Assembly (NCBI GenBank): GCA_900556295.1
Contig: USOK01000074.1
Location: 1 to 7,593, forward strand
DNA: 7,593 nt
Reading direction: 5' to 3'
From: an uncultured bacterium
GTDB lineage: Bacteria; Cyanobacteriota; Vampirovibrionia; Gastranaerophilales; Gastranaerophilaceae
Made by a program: the position numbers and the translations under genes. Positions 1 through 5,527 of this stretch are shown here, piece after piece; position 1 is the first letter of the stretch; every line of letters begins with the position of its first letter. The notes under the pieces are model-generated. The model did no database searches. It saw nothing but the letters and a program-made list of their open reading frames with translations, and had not been told where the DNA came from.

Positions 1-63
1 TTCATATTTATACTAAATATAGAAATAAAATAAAAACAGATATATAAGAAAAGGACAAAAAAG

Positions 64-1371
64 ATGAAAAACAAAATTTTGATGTTTTGGTTTATCGTAG
101 CGATAGTAATTGTATCATCAATTCTTATCCTTGTTAAACCAACAAAATTAGGGCTTGATTTGGTTGGAGGTTCAAGACTTGTACTTGAAGCTGAAACAAC
201 TGATTCCATAGCTAAAATCACGCCTGAAGTCATGAACAGACTTCAATTCGCAATTGAGCAGCGTGTAAACAAACTTGGGGTTGCTGAAACAGTTGTTCAA
301 CAGGTTGGTGAAAAAAGATTGTTAATCGAAATTCCAAACGTTACTGATTTGAAAGAAGCAAAAGCTTTTATCGGTGAAACTGCTCAATTGGAATTCAAAA
401 AAGAAGGTAAAGCCGCTGACGGCTCACCTATTTGGGTTTCAACCGGTTTAACAGGGCAAGACTTGGCAAAATCAACTCTTAGCACTGATGCGTCAGGACA
501 ATGGGTCGTTTCTTTGGAATTCAACGCTGCCGGAGCTAAAAAGTTTGCGGATTTGACAAAATCTCTTGTTGGACAGCAAATGGCTATCTTCTTTGATGGA
601 GAGCTTCAATCTGCTCCTCGTGTAAACGAAGCTATTTATGGCGGTAAAGCTCAAATTTCAGGTGGTGACAGCGGATTTGCTTATGATGAAGCTGAAAGAA
701 TGGTAAACTTGCTTAATGCAGGTGCTTTGCCTGTTCCGGCAAAAATTGTTGAAGAAAACACAGTTGGGCCAACTCTTGGTGCTGATAGTGTTGCAAAATC
801 TAAAAAAGCCGGCATAATCGGTCTTTCTGCTGTAATGTTATTTATGATTGCGTTCTATCACGTTCCTGGTTTGATTGCTGATATCGCATTGATTATTTAT
901 AGCTTAATTTTGTTTGCGTTGTTCAAAACAATCCCTGTAACGTTGACTCTTGCCGGTATTGCCGGTTTTATCTTGTCAATCGGTATGGCGGTAGATGCAA
1001 ACATTCTTATCTTTGAAAGAACTAAGGAAGAATTGAGAGAAGGCAGAAACTTGTTTACTGCTATCAATTCAGGTTTTGACAGAGCATTCACAAGTATTTT
1101 CGATTCAAACATGACAACAATCATCACTTGTACAATCCTTTATTTGCTTGGAACAAGTGTTGTTAAAGGTTTTGCATTGACTCTTGCAATTGGTGTTATC
1201 GTATCAATGTTTAGTGCAATTACAGTTACTAAAAACTTCATGCACTTGATATTCGGTACAGGGGAACTTAAACACCCTGCACTATTCGGTTTGAGGAAAG
1301 ACGAAATCGGACAAAGTTATGAAGCGTCTGAAACAAAACGTGAAAAAGCACGTTTCGGTATTTTGGACTAA
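64..1371 (+). CDS. secD: Protein translocase subunit SecD
   Basis: SecD is an inner-membrane RND-family protein that, with SecF, uses the proton gradient to help pull secreted proteins out of SecYEG. The 435-residue product has an N-terminal membrane segment (about 5-24) followed by the conserved GLDLVGGSRLVLE motif (30-42). A large extracytoplasmic region of about 200 residues comes next, with the P1-type stretch NRLQFAIEQRVNKLGV near 58-73. The VEENTVGPTLGADS motif (229-242) precedes five C-terminal membrane segments between about 248 and 390. IGMAVDANILIFERTKEE (306-323) carries the membrane acidic residue Asp311 expected to take part in proton transport. It is shorter than E. coli SecD (615 aa), as in many bacteria with a compact head domain. 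The start is supported by AAGGA at 51-55, 8 nt before ATG. A TATACT box at 9-14 could be a -10 element, but its -35 would lie outside the window. secF follows 29 bp downstream. Confidence 0.97.
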   Translation: MKNKILMFWFIVAIVIVSSILILVKPTKLGLDLVGGSRLVLEAETTDSIAKITPEVMNRLQFAIEQRVNKLGVAETVVQQVGEKRLLIEIPNVTDLKEAKAFIGETAQLEFKKEGKAADGSPIWVSTGLTGQDLAKSTLSTDASGQWVVSLEFNAAGAKKFADLTKSLVGQQMAIFFDGELQSAPRVNEAIYGGKAQISGGDSGFAYDEAERMVNLLNAGALPVPAKIVEENTVGPTLGADSVAKSKKAGIIGLSAVMLFMIAFYHVPGLIADIALIIYSLILFALFKTIPVTLTLAGIAGFILSIGMAVDANILIFERTKEELREGRNLFTAINSGFDRAFTSIFDSNMTTIITCTILYLLGTSVVKGFALTLAIGVIVSMFSAITVTKNFMHLIFGTGELKHPALFGLRKDEIGQSYEASETKREKARFGILD

Positions 1372-1400
1372 TGAATTGAGAAATTAGAAAGGTAAAAACA

Positions 1401-2387
1401 ATGATAAATACAGGTAAAAAACACTTGGTTCATGTTGTAAAATATAGATGGTGGTGGATGCTTCTAACGACAATCCTTCTAGTTCCAGGGATTATCGCAA
1501 TGATTTATTCATCAGTTACTTATGCAAATCATGCACCTTTGAAAGTTGGTATTGACTATACTGGTGGTACAATTTTGCAATATGGACTTGAACAAAAATT
1601 AAATAACAGTGATGTTACAAAAACAAGAAATAAATTAGAAAAAGTTGGGATAGAAAATCCTTACATTCAGATTTTGAACGTAAATAATTCCCAACAAGAA
1701 AACACTAAATCAAATATTAATTCAATAATTTCAATTAGAACGAAATTTATCGACAAAGATTCAAACACAACTGAGATTATTACAGATCAGTTGAAAAGCG
1801 AATACCAAAATCCAGAATTGATTTCTGTTAGTTCTGTTGGACCTACAATGGGTAAAGAGTTGTTTAAAAACTCTTTGATTGCCGTAACTTTGGCTTTCTT
1901 AGGAATTGTAGCTTACTTGTCATTCCGATTTAGATTTGACTATGCATTGGCAGCAATTCTAGGAGTATTCCACGACGTTATTTTCGTAGTTGGCGTATTC
2001 TCAATTCTCGGACTTTTGTATAATGTTCAAATCGATGGATTGTTTATCACAGCGATTTTGACTGTAATTGGTTTTTCTGTTCACGATACAATCGTTGTAT
2101 TTGACAGAATTCGTGAAAACTTGAGATACTACTCAAAGAAAATGTCATTCGGAGAAATCGTTGATGCTTCAGTAAACCAAACTTTAACAAGAAGTATCAA
2201 TACATCATTGACTACATTGATTACTTTGTTGGCACTATACCTATGGGGTGGTGTTACAACAAAAGACTTCGTTCTTTGTATGATTTTAGGTATCGCAATC
2301 GGAACATACTCTAGTATCTTCTTCTGTAGTATGTTAGTTGACTTCTGGAATGATAAACAACAAAAACAAGTTAAGACTGTTGCTTAA
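1401..2387 (+). CDS. secF: Protein translocase subunit SecF
   Basis: SecF is the partner of SecD in the SecDF complex, which sits in the cytoplasmic membrane and drives late steps of protein export. The 328-residue product is full length for the family. It has a first membrane segment at about 18-37, then the SecF-type motif GIDYTGGTILQYGLE (50-64). A short extracytoplasmic domain of about 90 residues is followed by SSVGPTMGKELFKNS (144-158), which leads into five membrane segments (about 157-312). GFSVHDTIVVFDRIREN (224-240) is the SecF signature and holds Asp229, aligned with the proton-relay Asp of characterised SecDF. NQTLTRSINTSLTTL (259-273) supplies the conserved Arg264. The start is supported by AGAAAGG at 1386-1392, 8 nt before ATG. 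The 29-bp gap from secD contains no terminator, so the two are probably co-transcribed. The C-terminus is short and Lys/Gln-rich, facing the cytoplasm. Confidence 0.97.
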   Translation: MINTGKKHLVHVVKYRWWWMLLTTILLVPGIIAMIYSSVTYANHAPLKVGIDYTGGTILQYGLEQKLNNSDVTKTRNKLEKVGIENPYIQILNVNNSQQENTKSNINSIISIRTKFIDKDSNTTEIITDQLKSEYQNPELISVSSVGPTMGKELFKNSLIAVTLAFLGIVAYLSFRFRFDYALAAILGVFHDVIFVVGVFSILGLLYNVQIDGLFITAILTVIGFSVHDTIVVFDRIRENLRYYSKKMSFGEIVDASVNQTLTRSINTSLTTLITLLALYLWGGVTTKDFVLCMILGIAIGTYSSIFFCSMLVDFWNDKQQKQVKTVA

Positions 2388-2406
2388 AAATTAAAATATT
2401 TCAAAT

Positions 2407-2439
2407 AACAAACGATCTCTTATTTAGAGATCGTTTGTT
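2407..2439. terminator. Shared hairpin terminator between secF and pdxA
   Basis: A perfect 14-bp stem (2407-2420 pairing with 2426-2439) encloses a 5-nt loop, TATTT. It lies 20 bp past the secF stop and about 130 bp past the stop of the converging pdxA-like gene. Neither side has a clean T run: the + strand continues TGTATTAAATTC, and the - strand has scattered T-rich sequence. It is therefore likely a bidirectional but imperfect terminator or a 3'-end stabilising hairpin. Confidence 0.8.
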
Positions 2440-2566
2440 GTATTAAATTCAAAAATCTTTTCCATATCAAATTTTTAAATTTTCAAATTAATGCTTTCAC
2501 AAAATTTTACCGCATTTATTGTCAACGCTTACATTTAGTTTTAACTCGGGGGGCCATAATCTATCT

Positions 2567-3484
2567 TTATAATACCGCTTTAATTGCCTCTATCATGCCA
2601 GTCTCATCCGCAATGTTTTTACCGGCAATATCAAACGCTGTTCCGTGTCCCGGAGATGTTCTTATTATATCCAAACCTATTGTCATATTAACAGTTTTGT
2701 CCCCTGCAACTGTTTTTATAGGGATTAACCCTTGATCGTGGTAATTTGCAATATAACAATCATATTTAACCGATGTTTGCTCTTCAAAATACTCTCTCGC
2801 TGCTTCCACAAACAAAGTATCAGCCGGAAGAGGTTTAGTTATATTTACACCTTTTTCTCGCAATTTATCAACTGCAGGTATTAAAATATCAATTTCTTCT
2901 TTACCTAAAATACCATCCTCACCTGCATGAGGATTAAAACCACATAAAGCAAATTTCGGGTTTTCTATATTAAAATGTTGCCTAAAAAATCCTCTTAAAT
3001 TCAATATTTTTTCCGCTACTAATTCTTTTGTCAAATTAATATTTTTCAAAGCTACATGGCGTGTTAATAGTAAAACTTTAAAATTGTTTGCGAGAAACAA
3101 CATTTCCGCAAGTTGGTTATCATGTGCAAGATATTTTTGCAAAATCTCCGTCTGACCGTTAAATTTGTGTCCTGCAAGATACAACGAATTTTTAGCAACA
3201 GGCGCTGTAACAATTGCTTTTGCCCCAATCTCACAAGCCTTTTTCACAGACTTGAAAGAAAACTCCCCACATTCTGCGGTAACTTTTCCGGTTTCAATTT
3301 CTGAATCAAACGGAATTTCAATAATTTCATAATCTTTATCTAACCTTCCGTAATAACTAAGAACCTTTTTATTAGAAATCAAGACAATATCCTGAACAGG
3401 CAAATCAAGTCTATTCAAGGCTTTTATCGTAATTTCTGCACCAATACCATTTGGATCACCTGTTGTTATAGCAATCTTAGGCAT
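2567..3484 (-). CDS. pdxA: PdxA-family 4-phospho-hydroxyacid dehydrogenase (PdxA or PdxA2)
   Basis: PdxA oxidises and decarboxylates 4-phosphohydroxy-L-threonine with NAD in vitamin B6 synthesis. PdxA2 homologues act on 4-phospho-D-threonate or -erythronate to give dihydroxyacetone phosphate. Counting from the ATG at 3484, the product is 305 residues. It shows GDPNGIG (9-15), TAPVAK (93-98), the three metal-binding His residues (His143 in TRHVAL, His186 in NPHAGEDG, His249 in YHDQG), and Lys257, Asn266 and Arg275 in the spacing of the E. coli enzyme. One oddity is NGQTE at 109-113, where most family members have GHTE. The frame stays open upstream to a TTG at 3508. I prefer ATG 3484 because MPKIAITTGDPNGIG matches the family N-terminus and the TTG has no ribosome site. 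This ATG overlaps the kinase stop by 8 nt (ATGCCTAA), which suggests translational coupling. The kinase next door favours a PdxA2-like role, but a B6 role cannot be excluded. Confidence 0.92.
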   Translation of the reverse strand: MPKIAITTGDPNGIGAEITIKALNRLDLPVQDIVLISNKKVLSYYGRLDKDYEIIEIPFDSEIETGKVTAECGEFSFKSVKKACEIGAKAIVTAPVAKNSLYLAGHKFNGQTEILQKYLAHDNQLAEMLFLANNFKVLLLTRHVALKNINLTKELVAEKILNLRGFFRQHFNIENPKFALCGFNPHAGEDGILGKEEIDILIPAVDKLREKGVNITKPLPADTLFVEAAREYFEEQTSVKYDCYIANYHDQGLIPIKTVAGDKTVNMTIGLDIIRTSPGHGTAFDIAGKNIADETGMIEAIKAVL

Positions 3485-4799
3485 CTTGTAAACCGCCGTG
3501 AGTTTCAAAGTATTTCAAAATATCAATCAAAGTATTAGCATTACCAAGATTTCCAGACTTAGTTACAATCCATTGAGCATTATGATCAAGCGTTAAGGCA
3601 ATTGCGGGAGCAACTTCATCTATCAACTGAAGCTGATAGGCACCTATAGCACTACAACATTTATAAGAGGTTTCTCCACCAAGCGTAATCAAAATAACCT
3701 CTTTTGCCTCTACAACACGTCTTGTAAGCTCTGCTAAAAAATCGGTTATAACATTCGCAAGCTTTGCACGAGTTAATTCAGCATTCAAAGAATCATCTGA
3801 AAACCCATCAAAATCTTTAATAAGTTTTGATGTGTGAACAACAACTGCATTATCAAACCGAAAATTAGAAATAATCCTGTTTACAAGTTCATCTGTAACT
3901 CCATCCAAAACAGTTTTTAAGTCCAAACTAATTGTCAAAACATCTTCAAACTCATCACTGTTTTCAAGTTTTTCAATTTGGTTAGCCGTAATTTGCGTTG
4001 CACTGCCTGAAACAATAAATTTCGGCAATCTTGGAAAAGTTTTTATAATATGTTCGCAATCCAAATCAGCGAACCAAAATTCACCAAGTGCCTGAGCAAA
4101 TGCAGCCGTTCCCGCAGGTAAAATTTTATTATCAGATTTTTTTATAGCAAGCGCAATCTGTTCAACATCGACAGTAGAAACAGCATCAACAACAATCAAT
4201 TTTTTACCATTTTTAATAAGATCATTTATCTTCTGCAAAATAGGGCCTGCCCCCTTCATTACAGTTTTAAGTTCCACGCTACCTATCAAATCTTGATATT
4301 CCGGTATAATCTGTGATTTCAATAACGTCGGAACATGGGATTCACAAATCGGAGAATGCGGATCTCGAGCCATCTCCGTCCTTTCAATTGGAATGCCTTT
4401 CAACAAATGATATCCACCTACAGTCGTTCTTATTTCTGCGGGAAACGCCGGTACAACAACAGAAGCATCATATTCAAGCGCTGCCATTATTCCCAAAACT
4501 TCTACAGCAATATTTCCACGCAAAGTCGAATCAATTTTTTTGTAGTAAAAATCAGGATTAAGCTTTTCTGCAAACATTTTAGTTGCTTTCAAAACCCTTT
4601 CATATGCGACTTCTGGTTCAACATTTCTTGATTCTGTAGAAATTGCCCAAATTTGTGTTCCTTTGGCATTGACCGGTTCTATCTCATCAGACAATAAAAT
4701 CTGCGTGTTAGCGCCTTTCAAATAAAACTGTAAAGCCGTATCATTCGCACCTGTAAGGTCATCGGCCAATATTCCAACAATATTAGAATTGATAATCAT
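3477..4799 (-). CDS. Four-carbon acid sugar kinase family protein (DUF1537)
   Basis: This is a cytoplasmic ATP-dependent kinase of the DUF1537 family (OtnK/DtnK), which phosphorylates four-carbon acids such as threonate, erythronate or 3-oxo-tetronate at C4. The 440-residue product has both expected halves. The N-terminal sugar-binding domain carries ILADDLTGANDTA (10-22), KKIDSTLRGN (87-96) and ARDPHSP (144-150). The C-terminal nucleotide-binding domain carries VSGSATQITANQI (263-275), ITLGGETSYKCCSAIG (371-386) and TKSGNLGN (413-420). Length and motif order are normal. The start codon lies 2 nt after the ssb stop (TAG-TT-ATG) with only a weak upstream AAGAGA, so translation probably depends on ribosomes ending ssb. 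The 3' end overlaps the PdxA-like gene. In known systems a DUF1537 kinase beside PdxA2 makes the phosphorylated acid that PdxA2 then converts to dihydroxyacetone phosphate. The exact substrate cannot be read from the sequence, so no symbol is given. No transporter or sugar dehydrogenase is present in the window. Confidence 0.9.
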   Translation of the reverse strand: MIINSNIVGILADDLTGANDTALQFYLKGANTQILLSDEIEPVNAKGTQIWAISTESRNVEPEVAYERVLKATKMFAEKLNPDFYYKKIDSTLRGNIAVEVLGIMAALEYDASVVVPAFPAEIRTTVGGYHLLKGIPIERTEMARDPHSPICESHVPTLLKSQIIPEYQDLIGSVELKTVMKGAGPILQKINDLIKNGKKLIVVDAVSTVDVEQIALAIKKSDNKILPAGTAAFAQALGEFWFADLDCEHIIKTFPRLPKFIVSGSATQITANQIEKLENSDEFEDVLTISLDLKTVLDGVTDELVNRIISNFRFDNAVVVHTSKLIKDFDGFSDDSLNAELTRAKLANVITDFLAELTRRVVEAKEVILITLGGETSYKCCSAIGAYQLQLIDEVAPAIALTLDHNAQWIVTKSGNLGNANTLIDILKYFETHGGLQDA

Positions 4800-4801
4800 A
4801 A

Positions 4802-5137
4802 CTAAATCTCTTGAACATCTCTCTTAGAACCAAGTAATCTTATGCTATTAGCCAAAATGTAAAAATTTTCTCTATCATTACCAGAAGCTTTATCAGTCCA
4901 TTTGTTAACAGCTATTCTACCATCTACAACTACTTGCACTCCTTTTTTTACATATTCACCTGCAAATTCGGCAAGTTTGTCCCAAACATCAATATTAAAC
5001 CAATCAGCAACTTCTGTTTTCGTCTTAGCATCCCATCTATTTACGGCAATTGAAAAGTTTGCTTTTACTTTTCCTGATTCAAAATATCGAATTTCGGCAT
5101 CACGCCCTACTCTGCCAACTAGTACTGCTGAATTCAT
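4802..5137 (-). CDS. ssb: Short single-stranded DNA-binding protein (SSB), no acidic tip
   Basis: This OB-fold protein should coat single-stranded DNA during replication, repair or recombination. The 111-residue product opens with MNSAVLVGRVGRDAEIRY, typical of the family. It continues with NFSIAVNRW (27-35), ADWFNIDVWDKLAEFAGEYVKKGVQVVVDGRI (44-75) and a last strand near 91-102. Trp35, Trp46, Phe47, Trp52 and Phe92 are candidates for base stacking. Beyond the OB fold only about nine residues remain, ending KRDVQEI. The Gly/Pro-rich linker and the acidic DDDIPF-type tip that recruits partner proteins in most bacterial SSBs are both absent, and the frame ends in a clean TAG. The start has a good ribosome site (AAAGAGG, 5144-5150, 6 nt away). 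It is the first gene of the minus-strand operon with the kinase and PdxA-like genes. It could be the main SSB of a lineage with tailless SSBs, or an accessory paralogue; the window cannot decide. Confidence 0.92.
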   Translation of the reverse strand: MNSAVLVGRVGRDAEIRYFESGKVKANFSIAVNRWDAKTKTEVADWFNIDVWDKLAEFAGEYVKKGVQVVVDGRIAVNKWTDKASGNDRENFYILANSIRLLGSKRDVQEI

Positions 5138-5175
5138 CTATAACCTCTTTCCATGTTAATTCAAAATCTTTCATG

Positions 5176-5205
5176 ATTTTACAACAAACTAAACCTTACC
5201 TGCAA
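5176..5205 (-). promoter_or_regulatory. Candidate sigma-70-type promoter for the ssb operon
   Basis: On the minus strand, TTGCAG (5205-5200) and TAAAAT (5181-5176) are separated by 18 nt. The -10 matches the consensus at five of six positions, and the -35 at only three. Transcription would begin near 5169, giving a leader of about 30 nt that contains the ssb ribosome site. A TACAAT at 5213-5208 is an alternative -10 but has no -35 at a suitable distance. Confidence 0.4.
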
Positions 5206-5236
5206 AGATTGTATTACTTTTTGTTAAGATTGTTGC

Positions 5237-5276
5237 ATAAGTCGTTAAGACTATAAGACTATAAGACGATAAGTTC
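5237..5276. repeat. Left array of five degenerate octamers
   Basis: Five 8-bp units sit head to tail without spacers: ATAAGTCG, TTAAGACT, ATAAGACT, ATAAGACG and ATAAGTTC. The working consensus is WTAAGACK. Together with the array at 5334-5373, which runs in the opposite orientation, it forms an imperfect inverted repeat (5240-5280 against 5330-5370, 34 of 41 positions paired). It lies between the ssb promoter and thrS. Confidence 0.85.
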
Positions 5277-5333
5277 ATTTCGTTTAAGTTTAAATATACC
5301 CTCTCGCATTTAAGAGAATGTTTTTTATGAAAC

Positions 5334-5373
5334 GAACTTAACGACCTAACGTCTTATCGTCTTAACGACTCAA
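5334..5373. repeat. Right array of five degenerate octamers, inverted
   Basis: Read on the minus strand, the units are TTGAGTCG, TTAAGACG, ATAAGACG, TTAGGTCG and TTAAGTTC. Each unit faces its counterpart in the left array in register, so the two arrays look like one array and its inverted copy, since diverged. The spacer between the arrays (5277-5333) is AT-rich and ends in a run of six T (5321-5326). In RNA the pair could fold into a stem of about 40 bp. It could act as a terminator or attenuator, a protein-binding site, or a mobile-repeat remnant; nothing in the window chooses between these. Confidence 0.85.
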
Positions 5374-5402
5374 TGTCTTTTATTATGTTCCAAACATTAT
5401 CT

Positions 5403-5527
5403 TTGTGCTAAACTATTCTTGTAGTATGGGGGATCCGCCCCGAAATATCGTTCGTCATAATATGACAAGGTGGAGCAGTTGTTTGTATTGCACGCTGAGC
5501 GGTATAAAAGGATAGAAAGAGAAAAAA
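5403..5527 (+). promoter_or_regulatory. thrS upstream leader with several short hairpins
   Basis: This stretch is more G/C-rich than the flanking DNA and contains a series of small stems. They are GGGG/CCCC (5428-5431 with 5438-5441), GTCA/TGAC (5454-5457 with 5463-5466), a 5-bp stem with a 7-nt loop (5475-5479 with 5487-5491) and CGC/GCG (5493-5495 with 5499-5501). I see no convincing promoter; TAGTAT at 5422-5427 is a possible -10 but lacks a -35. There is no T-box consensus. AAAGGA at 5507-5512 is the best ribosome site but lies 15 nt from the ATG, with a purine-rich GAAAGAG nearer. Control of thrS through this leader is inference. Confidence 0.35.

Noticed and set aside
897..1127. Minus-strand open frame opposite secD
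   Set aside because: It lies wholly within conserved secD membrane-segment coding sequence and has no ribosome site of its own.
2504..2525. Minus-strand promoter (TTGACA at 2525-2520, TAAAAT at 2509-2504)
   Set aside because: The boxes are only 10 nt apart and would drive transcription into the shared terminator, with no gene beyond it.
3485..3508. Eight-residue N-terminal extension of the PdxA-like protein starting at TTG 3508
   Set aside because: The codon is TTG, no ribosome site precedes it, and the extension does not match the family. ATG 3484 gives a normal N-terminus and a typical 8-nt overlap with the kinase.
4313..4631. Plus-strand open frames opposite the kinase gene
   Set aside because: They are shadows of a well-supported kinase frame with intact family motifs. 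Their translations show no recognisable domain and are of atypical composition.
5237..5373. CRISPR array
   Set aside because: The units are 8 bp, degenerate and directly adjacent, with no unique spacers, and no cas gene is present.
5403..5527. T-box riboswitch upstream of thrS
   Set aside because: GGTGGAGCAG at 5469-5478 resembles the start of the T-box sequence, but the required ACCGCG continuation is absent. No antiterminator/terminator pair precedes the start codon.
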